From NCBI GenBank assembly GCA_964364175.1, contig CAYILR010000007.1, forward strand, positions 1 through 64,000: a DNA stretch of 64,000 bases, read 5' to 3'. Positions within the stretch are counted from its first letter, which is position 1. Every line of letters starts with the position of its first letter. The notes below the pieces were generated by a model. It was not told where the DNA came from, did not search any database, and saw only the letters and a list, made by a program, of their open reading frames with translations. This DNA is from CAYILR01 sp964364175 (GTDB taxonomy: Bacteria > Bdellovibrionota > UBA1018). Shown one piece after another: positions 8,972 to 18,633 of the stretch. The position numbers and the translations under genes are program-made.

Positions 8972-10081
8972 TTAATTCACGCCCATGGCATGCAGCATAG
9001 GAACCCAGACATCGTGATAAGCCAGATGCGTCAGGTGAGTTCCCTCAGCAGAGTAGTATCCCAGCTGCGGCAATCCACCCACGGTTTGGAGGCGTGAAAA
9101 AGCATCCATGTATTCGATGCCGTATTTCCATAGATTTTGAATATCTTTGTTTTCTTCCACAATGGCGTAGGTCGCATCTGTTCCATCGGCCTTGTTGATC
9201 ACCGGCGGGAGCGAAATCCATATCACCCGAGGAATGCCCGCCAGTCTCAGTCGTTCCGCAATTTTTTGACGATTGTCGTGAATGGGGCCAAACGGACATT
9301 TTTGAAGCAAGTCATTTCCTGTCGTAGAAATCACCACTGTATGGGGACGAAGACGAAAAATATGATCTGCCATTCGATACAGAAAATGATCCGATCTTTC
9401 ACCGCCGATTCCCATGAAAACAGCGTGAGTGAACTCTGGATGATCCAGCGTCTTGAGATACTCCTCAAAAAGCATCATCAACGAGTCCCCGATGAAAACC
9501 GTATCAACCTTTTGACCGGACGCAACGATTTGATCGACTTTTTGTGACTTGATTTCATCGACTATGCCAAAAAGCGTATTATATAAAATCTGATCGTCCT
9601 CTCCCATGTGATTGAGATGAAAAACCAGGTTCAAAAGATGAACGGCTCTCCAATAAACAGAGTCCCATTCTAATTTCATTTTGATGGCAGAGGGCGAAAA
9701 ATTGATCAGGGAAGACATAACCGAGCAGAGACCAATCAGCTTAAAAACACCTTTTTTGCTGCAAACTCGATTTGCCAGATAGGGGTCAGCACCAATCCGT
9801 TGCCTTTGTTCAAGGATTTGAGGAATCGATGGATGATAGTTTTGAGCACAAGTGTTGCGGCCGGGATCTGTATTCAACAAATAGGCTTCAATTTGCGCTG
9901 GGTTCATCCCCACTCGAGCCAAAGCTCTTTCGAGGTTAACACCCAAAACCTCATCAATCACCGAGTCAGAATTTTCTTTCAGCGCTGTCGTGAGTTCATT
10001 TCGACATCCGCCTGAAAAAATGGCAAGACTCAAAAAAGCTACACACAGGAGGTGAATAGGGTATTGAAGTTTCGGAAACAC
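8972..10081 (-). CDS. SGNH/GDSL-family hydrolase lipoprotein
   Basis: A 369-aa probable lipoprotein. The N-terminus has a hydrophobic stretch ending in IFSGGC, a lipobox with Cys at ~26. The C-terminal half is an SGNH hydrolase: block I FIGDSL (Ser ~200), block II Gly in GIGGERSD, block III Asn in TTGNDLL, and block V EGTHLT near residue 350. Block V normally reads DxxH, so the catalytic Asp is replaced by Glu here. The middle ~100 residues are unassigned. The family covers esterases, lipases and acetyl-hydrolases of cell-wall or lipid substrates; the substrate is unknown. The start is GTG at 10081, with GAGG just upstream. It lies 11 bp before the carboxylase-like gene on the same strand. 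Confidence 0.75.
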   Translation of the reverse strand: MFPKLQYPIHLLCVAFLSLAIFSGGCRNELTTALKENSDSVIDEVLGVNLERALARVGMNPAQIEAYLLNTDPGRNTCAQNYHPSIPQILEQRQRIGADPYLANRVCSKKGVFKLIGLCSVMSSLINFSPSAIKMKLEWDSVYWRAVHLLNLVFHLNHMGEDDQILYNTLFGIVDEIKSQKVDQIVASGQKVDTVFIGDSLMMLFEEYLKTLDHPEFTHAVFMGIGGERSDHFLYRMADHIFRLRPHTVVISTTGNDLLQKCPFGPIHDNRQKIAERLRLAGIPRVIWISLPPVINKADGTDATYAIVEENKDIQNLWKYGIEYMDAFSRLQTVGGLPQLGYYSAEGTHLTHLAYHDVWVPMLHAMGVN

Positions 10082-10153
10082 GCCTCACATTATACTTTAC
10101 ACTGATTAAATATACAAATATATCTTGTCTCAAATGAGAGTCCCTCAAACCCT

Positions 10154-11431
10154 ATGAAAGTTCCTCAAAAACTAGCCGACGCCTTTGGCAAGGCTTTCGA
10201 AGACGAAATGGCCCGATTTGCCACGGAACGCGGTTTTATCGCAGTTTTAGACGATATTCGCGCACGTCGTTTTCTGACCCGGTCGGTATTGCCTCATTTA
10301 GAGAGGCTTTCGGATATTTTTAATCGGATCGAATCTCAGAATAAATCAACTAAATCAGTTGAAAAAATCGGAGATTTTCAGCGTTACTGGCAATCCAGCT
10401 CCAATCCGGAGAACCTTCGCCTGGCCTACTGGCTCTACTACATGCCATGCAATCTGTTTCGAGTCGCCTCCGTCTGGTCGGAGCTGGGCCGCCTCGGTTT
10501 CCGCTGGAACGCGGGTTCTGAGCTAATGGCCATCGAGTTCGGCGCGGGTCCCGCATCAGGAGCATGCGGAGTGATGGCGGGAGAAGCTTACTCCCCAGAT
10601 TCCGTGGGACTTCCCACAGCGGGTAGCTGGGCGCTGATTGAGCAGGATCGTGCGACTTTGCAATTAGGACAGGCCTGGGCCGAAAATTACTGGAAACACG
10701 TCGGAAGCGAGACCGAGATGCGTGATTGGTCGGTGCGTCCATTTCATCGGACCGTGCGAATGGGGCAAGAACCTCTGCTGCCACGAGGAGCGCCTCAGTT
10801 CAATCTGTGGCTCAGCAGTTATTTTTTGAACGAGCTCGGCTTGGATGCAGGAGCACTGGCCGATACTTTGATTGAGAACTGGGAGCGCCACCTGGCTATG
10901 GAGGGAGTCGCGATCCTGGTTGAACCTGCATTGCGACTGGAATCCCGCAAGCTGCTGGAACTACGCAAAGCACTGATCGAACGGTTTGAGAAACGGAAAC
11001 AGAATGATTTTCAAATTTTGTTACCCTGCCTCGGACACCAGGCCTGTGGAGCACTAGCAGACCCCGAAGACTGGTGCCATGAGGAAGTCACCTGGTGGCG
11101 CCCACCGTATTTGAAGTTGCTGGATGAACTCGTTGGACTTGATAAACGGACACTTCCCTTTAGCTATCTAGTCATTGCCCGTAGCACTCGCACGCGCGAA
11201 GAACTCCTGCCCTTTCTGAAAGGCTCCCCCCCCAAGAAAACCTACCGTCTGGTCAGCCCGAGCCGCAAAGAAGCCCGCGACCTGGAATTCTACCTCTGCG
11301 GCCAGGAAGGCAAGCTTCGAGCAAGAATGAAACAAGAGCGAGATGCGGACGAGGATTCTGCGCCAAACCGCGGCGACATCCTGAAAAACGCCAACGTGCG
11401 CGGCGACCCGCATTTTGCCCGGGTGGAGTAA
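10154..11431 (+). CDS. Rsm22-like ribosomal small-subunit methyltransferase family protein
   Basis: A 425-aa protein of the Rsm22/METTL17 type, associated with small-subunit rRNA or assembly. A SAM-binding motif I is visible as AIEFGAGPASG (~134-144). A Cys/His cluster follows at ~290-315 (PCLGHQACGAL ... DWCHEE), corresponding to the C-x-H...C...WCH motif that coordinates an iron-sulfur cluster in METTL17. The C-terminal part ends in a charged tail. The start ATG at 10154 follows a weak purine stretch. It is divergent from the SGNH lipoprotein gene and is followed at once by a strong hairpin, so it is probably monocistronic. Confidence 0.75.
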   Translation: MKVPQKLADAFGKAFEDEMARFATERGFIAVLDDIRARRFLTRSVLPHLERLSDIFNRIESQNKSTKSVEKIGDFQRYWQSSSNPENLRLAYWLYYMPCNLFRVASVWSELGRLGFRWNAGSELMAIEFGAGPASGACGVMAGEAYSPDSVGLPTAGSWALIEQDRATLQLGQAWAENYWKHVGSETEMRDWSVRPFHRTVRMGQEPLLPRGAPQFNLWLSSYFLNELGLDAGALADTLIENWERHLAMEGVAILVEPALRLESRKLLELRKALIERFEKRKQNDFQILLPCLGHQACGALADPEDWCHEEVTWWRPPYLKLLDELVGLDKRTLPFSYLVIARSTRTREELLPFLKGSPPKKTYRLVSPSRKEARDLEFYLCGQEGKLRARMKQERDADEDSAPNRGDILKNANVRGDPHFARVE

Positions 11432-11434
11432 TAC

Positions 11435-11457
11435 AAAAAGGTGTCCGACACCTTTTT
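11435..11457 (+). terminator. Intrinsic terminator after the rsm22-like gene
   Basis: Perfect 10-bp inverted repeat (AAAAAGGTGT / ACACCTTTTT) around a 3-nt loop, starting 3 bp after the stop codon and ending in a T-run. It is near-symmetrical, but only the plus-strand gene ends here. Confidence 0.8.
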
Positions 11458-11515
11458 GATGTTTGCTGCGTCAATTGTTGACTTTTCCAAGATTGACGCA
11501 TAGGTTCACCCTCCA

Positions 11516-13822
11516 ATGCTGTGCAGGGGTAATGTTTTTTTAGTATTTTTCTTAGCGTCACTTCTCGCGCTCAATTCCGCGTGCAAAGACAAAAAAGTAA
11601 ACGCTGCAAACGAACTCATCTCCGCATTCCGCAGCGGTTGCCAAAGCCAAGGCCGATGGAGCGACATGGCTCTTTCGCAAAACAGAGCTTTGGAAACTGT
11701 GGTTCAAGCCATTCAAGACAGCGATCCTTGCAAAAAATATTCGCAAACATTCAAATCGATTACGAGCGCCAGCCAGCAGGTGAATCTCCTGCTCTCGGAT
11801 ACCAGTTACTCCAACCTTCGAATTGCGGAAGAAAGAGTCCAGGAATTGACTTTAAGCCTCCAAAATTCAACAGACCCGACAACCATCCCATCATTGCAAC
11901 AGGCAATCGCAACTGCGCAAGTCGACTTGGCAGATCAAAAAGCAAATTACACCTACAACACCAGCTCAAAAAACCAGTACCACTACAACGAAGCCACTGC
12001 CATGCTTGCAAATACCCTACAAGACATGTTGAAAAGCACAGCTGGCATGGGGGCCTGCCTGCAGCAATCCCCCGCTACAGCAGTTCAGATGGCGAGTAAT
12101 TTGATTGCGATCGGAGGCAGTTTTATTTCTCCGCTGTACGGGGCTGGAACGCTCATCATCGGCCAATTGCTCAATATGGGAGTCGAGTACATCAAGCAAT
12201 CTGGCACAGCAGCCGCCCTTTGGGATCTGCACGCCAACGAAATGCCCATGGCACTGGCATGCGGGATGGAATCCATGACGGAACTCTACTGCCAGGCCAA
12301 CGACGCTTTGGGCCTCATTCAGCTGGAAGTTTCTTATTACCCCACACCGGGTGAACCTCCTCATCCCATCTGGCGCGGATTGGATTTGCAAGGCCGACGA
12401 TTGCCGGTTCTCAGCCAATGGCTTTTGTCCGTAAAAAACGGAGTTGAACCCAGCAATCCTCTCGAAGCTCAACGTCAGAGGCAGATTTGGAAAAAATACA
12501 ACTCGCTAGAAGATACTTATCGCCTCATCATCGGCGAACTGAATTACACTAAACAACTTTATGATGCAGGTGGAACCGAAGAGGCAAAACTCGGGTTGCT
12601 TTTGCGAAAAATCACAACTCTCAGCCAAACTCTGGCCTACGGTCTGTCCGCTACGACTCCGCCTTACATCCAAGACGCATCCAGCCCGTTTGCAGAATTT
12701 TCGTCCGATATTTTTCGATACGCCTGTTATTGGGTGGTCGGCCCCGGAAAAATTTGTCCTGAAGTGGACACTGCCAGAGACACCACCATCGAATCCTACG
12801 TCCGAAGAACCATGCTCACCGAATTGAGCGTGGACAAACTTTTTAGTAACTGGAAAGCAATCTACGAGAGAGTCACGGCACAAGTGAATATTGAGTTCGG
12901 GCAAACCATTACAGTTGATCCCAACGCACTTTTGGCAGCTGCATTTGAACCCACTCCCGCTGATGTGTCTCCTTATGAAGCTCTGGTCATGATTCGCGGT
13001 TTTTTGACTGACCTGCAGAACGAAACGCCTCGTAACAATCCACAGTGGAGTTATCTAGCCGTCGAGACCCTCAACCTCATCCACCAGGTCATTGCCATCC
13101 TCAATGACTTCAGCGAATCAGGAGACAAAACTCCGGACAAGAACAAGAAAAAAATTGAAGAGATTTTTCGGCTGCTCAAACTGGGCGAAGGACTTCAATT
13201 TTTTGAATCTCGGATCCTTAATTTTGTCCGATGGGATATTCAACATCATCTGGAAAACGGAGACTTTCCCAAAGACGTAGCCGAAACTCTTCGTGTCTCG
13301 GGGCAAACCATCCAGGAACGTTTCCTGGCGTCGGGAGCAAAAAAAGGCCCGGTGATCGCAGATCTCAATTTTTCCCGAACCTTGACCCAAGGAAATATCA
13401 AATCTTTCAGAAACTATTTTGAACCCATATTCGCTCTTTCCGTAGACCGATTGGATCGAGCGGCCCGCGAAGCTCATGAATCTCCCACCGGAGTGGATCG
13501 TCCCAACGGACAATCCCTCGCTCAACTCTGCACACTGATTCTGGCAACAGGAAACGACTGGCCCAAAGATGTTTCGTGGGAAATCTGCTCGAAGACCGTT
13601 CTCGAAAGTATCTATTCACGCCCCGAACAACCTCTGCAAATTCAAGTAGGGCAGCTGGCCAGCGAACTCAAAGACAAACCCTATCAATACCGAATGTGTA
13701 CATTCCACCGTTACCTGCGGGCCGAGCGCCTCGCCGAAATCCTGCGAACAAGACCTACGCGCCGCCTGCTCCCGTCCATCCAAGCAGACAGACCGTTAAA
13801 CTTGATGCAACTCATGCAGTAG
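11516..13822 (+). CDS. Large hypothetical lipoprotein
   Basis: A 768-aa protein with a lipoprotein signal peptide: a hydrophobic core (VFLVFFLASLLAL) and lipobox NSAC with Cys at ~23. I do not recognise a domain. Visible features are a helical, Gln/Asn-rich region at ~80-160 that could form coiled coil, one Gly-rich hydrophobic stretch at ~190-225 (IAIGGSFISPLYGAGTLIIG) that could insert in a membrane, several spaced cysteines, and a mainly helical C-terminal half. The ATG at 11516 opens directly onto the signal peptide. It follows the rsm22-like terminator, so it needs its own promoter, and is followed by a large palindromic element. Confidence 0.7.
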   Translation: MLCRGNVFLVFFLASLLALNSACKDKKVNAANELISAFRSGCQSQGRWSDMALSQNRALETVVQAIQDSDPCKKYSQTFKSITSASQQVNLLLSDTSYSNLRIAEERVQELTLSLQNSTDPTTIPSLQQAIATAQVDLADQKANYTYNTSSKNQYHYNEATAMLANTLQDMLKSTAGMGACLQQSPATAVQMASNLIAIGGSFISPLYGAGTLIIGQLLNMGVEYIKQSGTAAALWDLHANEMPMALACGMESMTELYCQANDALGLIQLEVSYYPTPGEPPHPIWRGLDLQGRRLPVLSQWLLSVKNGVEPSNPLEAQRQRQIWKKYNSLEDTYRLIIGELNYTKQLYDAGGTEEAKLGLLLRKITTLSQTLAYGLSATTPPYIQDASSPFAEFSSDIFRYACYWVVGPGKICPEVDTARDTTIESYVRRTMLTELSVDKLFSNWKAIYERVTAQVNIEFGQTITVDPNALLAAAFEPTPADVSPYEALVMIRGFLTDLQNETPRNNPQWSYLAVETLNLIHQVIAILNDFSESGDKTPDKNKKKIEEIFRLLKLGEGLQFFESRILNFVRWDIQHHLENGDFPKDVAETLRVSGQTIQERFLASGAKKGPVIADLNFSRTLTQGNIKSFRNYFEPIFALSVDRLDRAAREAHESPTGVDRPNGQSLAQLCTLILATGNDWPKDVSWEICSKTVLESIYSRPEQPLQIQVGQLASELKDKPYQYRMCTFHRYLRAERLAEILRTRPTRRLLPSIQADRPLNLMQLMQ

Positions 13823-13841
13823 TCAGTCCTGAGTTCAGCAA

Positions 13842-14017
13842 AATTTTTCCCGAGAAAATTTTTACAGATGGCTTTTACCTACGCAAGCTCTGGTCTCGGG
13901 GAGCCGACCTCCTGTCGTTGTCCGCGCCCTTCGGGCTCGCGCCATCCTGGCGCGGAGAATCCCCGAGCACCAGACTTGCTTCGGTACGCCACTGTAAAAA
14001 TTTTCTCGGGAAAAATT
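13842..14017. repeat. Large nested palindromic element E1
   Basis: The outer arms are a perfect 26-bp inverted repeat (13842-13867 and 13992-14017). Inside are imperfect second arms (~13876-13904 and ~13957-13985) and a G+C-rich core at 13922-13955, itself foldable. The core matches, in reverse complement and at all but a few positions, the core of the element inside dnaG (34763-34798). It fills the whole gap between two convergent genes, so it may also act as a bidirectional terminator. Confidence 0.8.
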
Positions 14018-14469
14018 CACCCACGCCTCCGCAGCAACTCCTGAATTTCATCATCGCTCACGGTCGGGCGAGCGCCGCCAAATGCTTTCAGTGTTGCCTG
14101 CAAGCGATTCTCCAAAATCGACTGCTCCTCACCCGTCTCTTCTTGGTAGTGTTCGAGCAAATACTTCACCGTGGTCAACGCATCCCAAAGCGCACCCACA
14201 CATTTACGAACATGAGCGCGACTTTCCGCAGCAGCTCCCTTGAGAGCGATCTCTTCTCCAAGTCCAGCGATCTTCGCAATATGAGGCAATTCAAATTGCT
14301 GAGCCGATCCACGAATCGCAAACATACGCTCGTAAAACACATTGAACTGATTCTTCTTTCCCATCATGTCTTGCTCTATCGCTGACAAGGTCTCCTCGGC
14401 TGTTTTTGCGAACCCACCTAGCTCTTGAACAAATTCCTGAATCTTGTCGTGATATTTTTTTCCGGTCAT
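14017..14469 (-). CDS. Hpt-like four-helix protein without the phospho-accepting histidine
   Basis: A 150-aa helical protein encoded 14 bp downstream of a CheY-like regulator. Residues ~48-70 (MFAIRGSAQQFELPHIAKIAGLGEEI) match the histidine phosphotransfer pattern H-x-L/I-K/R-G-S-A followed by a helix ending in Leu-x-x-Glu, but the His position is Phe 50. It therefore probably cannot carry a phosphate and may work as a docking partner or inhibitor of the receiver. The fold call rests on this motif alone. Its stop codon abuts the right arm of palindromic element E1. Confidence 0.55.
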   Translation of the reverse strand: MTGKKYHDKIQEFVQELGGFAKTAEETLSAIEQDMMGKKNQFNVFYERMFAIRGSAQQFELPHIAKIAGLGEEIALKGAAAESRAHVRKCVGALWDALTTVKYLLEHYQEETGEEQSILENRLQATLKAFGGARPTVSDDEIQELLRRRG

Positions 14470-14483
14470 ATTTTTCCCTAACG

Positions 14484-14882
14484 TTACAAGATCTTTTTCT
14501 TGGTTAAGACTCCCAGTACGCGATTCTGAACCTGTCCTATCGTCAACGGTTTGACGATGTAATCATCCACGCCTGCCGTCACTGCCTCCACTACTTTTTC
14601 TTTGGTCGATTCGCCCGTCACCATGATGAAAGATACCTGGGCTATTTTGGGATTACTGCTAGTACGGACTTCCCTCAAAAAAGCAATCCCGTCCATCGGC
14701 TCCATGTGCCAGTCACAAAGAATCAACTGAAATTCTTCGGTATCCAAAAGAACTTTGGCCTCTGCGGTAGTGCCTACGGACTGAACCTTTCGAAACCCCA
14801 TCCCCCGCAGCAAGTCTTTGACCTGAAATCGCACTGCATTGACATCGTCGACAATCAAAATATTGACCTCGTGCATGAGCAT
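14484..14882 (-). CDS. CheY-like single-domain response regulator
   Basis: A 132-aa stand-alone receiver with no output domain. All receiver signatures are present: acidic pair VDD (12-13), phospho-Asp 57 in LILCDWHM, Thr 89 in IMVTG, and Lys 111 in DYIVKP. The protein could start at either of two Met codons (14882 or 14876); the second, MHEVNILIVDD, gives the more usual length before strand 1. It likely signals by protein-protein contact, possibly with the adjacent Hpt-like protein. It is divergent from the pcrA gene. Confidence 0.88.
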   Translation of the reverse strand: MLMHEVNILIVDDVNAVRFQVKDLLRGMGFRKVQSVGTTAEAKVLLDTEEFQLILCDWHMEPMDGIAFLREVRTSSNPKIAQVSFIMVTGESTKEKVVEAVTAGVDDYIVKPLTIGQVQNRVLGVLTKKKIL

Positions 14883-14900
14883 GGTAGGTTTACTTTACGT

Positions 14901-17078
14901 TTGGATCATTCAAAACTCAACCCACAACAAAAACTAGCCGTGCTTCACCGCGATGGCCCACTTTTGATCCTGGCTGGCGCGGGGTCAGGCAAAACCAGCA
15001 CGATGGCTCATCGAATCGCTCATCTGGTCAGCCACCATTCGATTCCTGCCGGCCGGATCCTCGGACTTTCTTTCACCAACAAAGCAGCACTTGAACTTCG
15101 CGAACGAGTGAAGCGAATGCTCAAAAAATCCAGCGGCCAGCAAGCATCCAAAGGGCTTACAATTAGCACGTTTCATAGTCTTTGTGTAAAAATTCTGCGT
15201 GAGCAAGCAGAAGTCCTAGGCTACACAAAAAATTTCACGATCTTGGATCAAAACGATCAGTCCGATATCGTGAAACAAATTCTCCGGCACATCAAACTCG
15301 ATGATCGCAAATTCGACCCGGATTGGATTCGCTTCGAGATCGGACAAGCCAAAAATCGATTCATGGGACCCGACGAGGCGCAGGCATTTTTTCTGGAATC
15401 CGGTCGCATGAAGGAAGACTATGCCATCATCACAGCATCGGTCTTCACCCGCTATCAAGAACAGCTCAAAGCACTCAACGCAATGGATTTTGATGACCTG
15501 CTTTTTCAAGCGGTGACCTTGCTTGAAAAAAACGAACCACTGAAGTTCCAGTACAGCAGACGATACCAATATATTTTAGTGGATGAGTATCAGGACACCA
15601 ATCCTGCGCAATTCAGGCTTCTGGAAGCCCTGACTTCGATGCACAAAAACCTCTGCGTCGTAGGCGATGACGACCAGTCGATCTACAGCTGGCGAGGCGC
15701 CGAACCAGAACATATTTTGCGCTTTGCTGAATATTACCCGGATGCAAAAACCATCACACTCGAACAAAACTATCGCAGCACACAGACCATTTTGGATGCC
15801 GCCAACCAAGTCATTGGTCAAAACCGTAAACGTCATGCAAAAAAACTCTGGTCGGACAAAGGAGATGGCGAACCTCTGCAACTCAAAATCGTCGAGGACG
15901 ATCGCGCCGAAGCAGAAATCGTTGCTGACGAAATCCTGGCCCTGTCCACCAGCGCAGAGGCTGGACAAATCACTAAAATCCGTCGTTGGAAGGATTTTGC
16001 AATTCTCTACCGATCCAATGCGCAGTCCCGGGTTTTCGAAGACGCTCTCCGAATGCGGCGAATTCCCTACACGATCGTGGGTGGGATGTCGTTTTTAGAG
16101 CGGAAAGAAATCAAAGATTTTTTGTCCTATCTCCGCCTGGTAGTGAATCCAAAAGACGATGCATCCATGCGACGTGTTTTGAATTGGCCTGCTCGCGGGA
16201 TCGGGAAAACATCGATCGAGACCCTGACTCGGCATTCGATTCAAAATCAAACTACTTTTTTTGAAGCATGCCAGAACGCTGAAACGCTGGTCCCTAAAAC
16301 GGCCGCAGCCATCTCAAAATTCTTGCACACCATCGATGCCATCCGACATTCGCTATTTGATTCTCCTGCCACTCCACAGGGAATTTCGCTCTGGGCTCGA
16401 AAACTAATCGAGCAGCTTGAGCTCAAGCGCGCCGTAGAAGAAGAATGTGACGATCCAGCCCAATTCGCTCGCAAATGGGAAAACGTCGAAGAAATGGTCC
16501 ACGCCCTCGGACAACTCTCCATCAAAGACCTGATGGGAGAGGATTCCACCGAGGAGGCCACTCCGATTATTCTTCTACGTGAGTACCTGAGTCGCCTCAC
16601 ACTCGACGCGCAGGAAGAAGAAGACAAAGAGGATGATAAAAAAGAAAAAGACGAAGTGATTCTTCTGACTCTGCATGGAGCCAAGGGAATGGAATATCCC
16701 GTAGTTTTTTTGGTGGGGCTCGAAGAGGGTTTGCTGCCTCATCAACGATCCCTCGACGAGTCTACCGATCTGAGTGAAGAGCGACGGCTTTGTTACGTGG
16801 GAATTACGCGCGCCAAAGAACGCCTGATTCTGACTCGTGCGCAAACTCGAATTCGATATGGCAAAGCCGTTCCACGCAACCCGAGCCGCTTCCTGGCAGA
16901 AATTCCAGAGAATCTCGTACTCGTCGAAAATCTGGCCATCACCCAGTTTTCCTCGGCCGGAACTATTGTCCCCGCAAAAACTCAGGCGGCCGAAGAGAAG
17001 CACGAAGAGATGGTCAAAAATTTCCTGGGCGGCATCCGCGCTCGACTCCAAGAGAACTCCAAAAAACCGGGGTTGTAA
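14901..17078 (+). CDS. pcrA: ATP-dependent DNA helicase, UvrD/PcrA family
   Basis: A superfamily 1A 3'-5' DNA helicase of about 725 aa, acting in repair and replication restart. All motifs are visible: I AGAGSGKT, Ia SFTNKAALELRERV, II VDEYQDTN, III VGDDDQSIYSWRGAE, IV EQNYRST, V LHGAKGMEYPVVFLVGLEEG, and VI RRLCYVGITRAKERL. The frame stays open back to 14706, overlapping the cheY-like gene. The upstream residues are not family-like, so I place the start at TTG 14901 (LDHSKLNPQQKLAV, the usual N-terminus); GTG 14871 is an alternative. UvrD and PcrA cannot be told apart here with certainty. Confidence 0.9.
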   Translation: MDHSKLNPQQKLAVLHRDGPLLILAGAGSGKTSTMAHRIAHLVSHHSIPAGRILGLSFTNKAALELRERVKRMLKKSSGQQASKGLTISTFHSLCVKILREQAEVLGYTKNFTILDQNDQSDIVKQILRHIKLDDRKFDPDWIRFEIGQAKNRFMGPDEAQAFFLESGRMKEDYAIITASVFTRYQEQLKALNAMDFDDLLFQAVTLLEKNEPLKFQYSRRYQYILVDEYQDTNPAQFRLLEALTSMHKNLCVVGDDDQSIYSWRGAEPEHILRFAEYYPDAKTITLEQNYRSTQTILDAANQVIGQNRKRHAKKLWSDKGDGEPLQLKIVEDDRAEAEIVADEILALSTSAEAGQITKIRRWKDFAILYRSNAQSRVFEDALRMRRIPYTIVGGMSFLERKEIKDFLSYLRLVVNPKDDASMRRVLNWPARGIGKTSIETLTRHSIQNQTTFFEACQNAETLVPKTAAAISKFLHTIDAIRHSLFDSPATPQGISLWARKLIEQLELKRAVEEECDDPAQFARKWENVEEMVHALGQLSIKDLMGEDSTEEATPIILLREYLSRLTLDAQEEEDKEDDKKEKDEVILLTLHGAKGMEYPVVFLVGLEEGLLPHQRSLDESTDLSEERRLCYVGITRAKERLILTRAQTRIRYGKAVPRNPSRFLAEIPENLVLVENLAITQFSSAGTIVPAKTQAAEEKHEEMVKNFLGGIRARLQENSKKPGL

Positions 17079-17090
17079 GTAACTTCCGAA

Positions 17091-17207
17091 TGAAATCTCT
17101 GTGCATTCGAATTTTTTATGTCGAGTACGTCGCCTAGTTGCTCATACTTAAACGCTTCGCGTTGGCGAGTACTCGCACATAAAAAATCCGAACGCCCAGA
17201 AATTTTT
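17091..17207. repeat. Palindromic element E2
   Basis: An inverted repeat with arms at about 17105-17137 and 17161-17193 sharing ATTTTTTATGTNCGAGTAC. Weaker complementarity extends to about 17091 and 17207. It lies directly after the helicase gene and is laid out like elements E1, E3 and E4, but its core differs. It may serve as the terminator of pcrA. Confidence 0.65.
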
Positions 17208-17319
17208 GTAGAACACGACAATGCCGGTTTTGTTCCGTGGTTTGAACGGGAAGAGCCTATTATGAAATAGTCGACAACGATCTTGATTTTTCAATAAAAA
17301 TACATTATCGTCAATTTAA

Positions 17320-18633
17320 ATGCGGTTATTTTACAATGACACTTTAAGTAATAATTACGATATCTTACTAGAAGATCAAGGTCTGATAGATGCTTCTAAT
17401 AACTGGGTTAATTCAGACATAATTGAAAAATCAGCAATTCATTTGCCGATTTTCAATACCCCTCTCGGTAGCATATCGATTCTTTATGGACCTCGTCAGA
17501 TTGGTAAAACTGCCTCGCTCAAACTTTTTCTCACTACGGTCAAAGATACACAAACCATAGTATTTACTGATTGCTCAATTATTCTGCAAAAAAATGATCT
17601 GTATCAACACCTCAAACGAGTGATCAGTGGTCCCACGACGATTGTGTTGGATGAAGTGCAATCGATTCCCGACTGGCATCACGCTCTTCGAGCAGCATAT
17701 TCCGAGGGATTGCTGAAAAACTGTCGGATTTGGTGCACTGGTAGCGAAGCTCGGCATCTATTGGAATCCGGCGAGCGTCTCCCAGGACGAAAAGGCCAAG
17801 GGAAAGTCATATTTGCCAGACCCTGGAGCTTTCGCGAATATGTTCAGATTTTTTATCCAGACATACGCCCCTCACTGGACCCTTTCCGATTGGCTCACAT
17901 CAATCAAAAGTGGTTGGATGATCAAAAAATCGATCTTTCAGTGGCTTGGTCTCATTACAAAATCTGTGGAGGATTTCCTCGTTGTGTGGCTGAGTTTTCT
18001 AAAACAAAGCAAATTTCTGACTCCACCTATTCTCTTTACACAGATTGGATTTTAGGGACGTGGACTGAGCTGCGAACTTCCGAACGAAGCCTTGTCGCCC
18101 TCTCATCCAAGATGATCAGATCTTTGAACTCTCGAGTCAGCTATGAAAGTCTGCGTTCGGATACCGACATCCAAAGTCCCAATACGGTCAAAAAACTGAT
18201 TGAATTGCAGGAAGATCATTTTTCAGTCAGGTCAATCACTCGATACGATTGGCATAAAGAGCGGTTTTTACCCACTAAACTCAAAAAAATATATCCATTG
18301 GACCCATTTATCGCTCGAATTTGGAACATGATTGGCAAAAACATTCGTCGGCGATTTTATGAGCAAGAAGAGCAATTAGCTCTCGATGAATGCGCTTTTT
18401 TGACCCAAACTTTTCGCACTGAGCAAAGTACTGATGTAGGCTACCTGTACAGTGAATCCACACAAAGTGAGATTGATTTTTATTTTGAGGGTGTAGCCAT
18501 TGAACTAAAGAGTCAGGGGCACCCGACTCCTAAACAACGTAAAATCATGAAGGAGTGTCGTAGTGCGCTGACCGTCTCGTCGGCCAAACTGCCCATCATT
18601 GCTTATTTGGTGGGAGAAAGTCGCTTTGGTTAA
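17320..18633 (+). CDS. AAA_14/DUF4143-type ATPase
   Basis: A 437-aa ATPase of the AAA_14 plus DUF4143 family. Walker A is GPRQIGKT (~58-65) and Walker B is TIVLDEVQSIPDW (~105-117). A sensor-like stretch WCTGSEARHLLESGERLPGR is typical of the family, as is FARPWSFREY. The C-terminal part ends in EIDFYF ... VAIELKSQ, a D...ExK pattern like a PD-(D/E)XK nuclease core. The cellular role of these proteins is not established. The gene is more A+T-rich than its neighbours, stands alone after element E2, and looks acquired. Confidence 0.75.
   Translation: MRLFYNDTLSNNYDILLEDQGLIDASNNWVNSDIIEKSAIHLPIFNTPLGSISILYGPRQIGKTASLKLFLTTVKDTQTIVFTDCSIILQKNDLYQHLKRVISGPTTIVLDEVQSIPDWHHALRAAYSEGLLKNCRIWCTGSEARHLLESGERLPGRKGQGKVIFARPWSFREYVQIFYPDIRPSLDPFRLAHINQKWLDDQKIDLSVAWSHYKICGGFPRCVAEFSKTKQISDSTYSLYTDWILGTWTELRTSERSLVALSSKMIRSLNSRVSYESLRSDTDIQSPNTVKKLIELQEDHFSVRSITRYDWHKERFLPTKLKKIYPLDPFIARIWNMIGKNIRRRFYEQEEQLALDECAFLTQTFRTEQSTDVGYLYSESTQSEIDFYFEGVAIELKSQGHPTPKQRKIMKECRSALTVSSAKLPIIAYLVGESRFG

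Noticed and set aside
14706..14900. Frame open upstream of the helicase, giving a longer protein
   Set aside because: These codons lie inside the cheY-like gene on the other strand and do not resemble helicase; family sequence begins near 14901.
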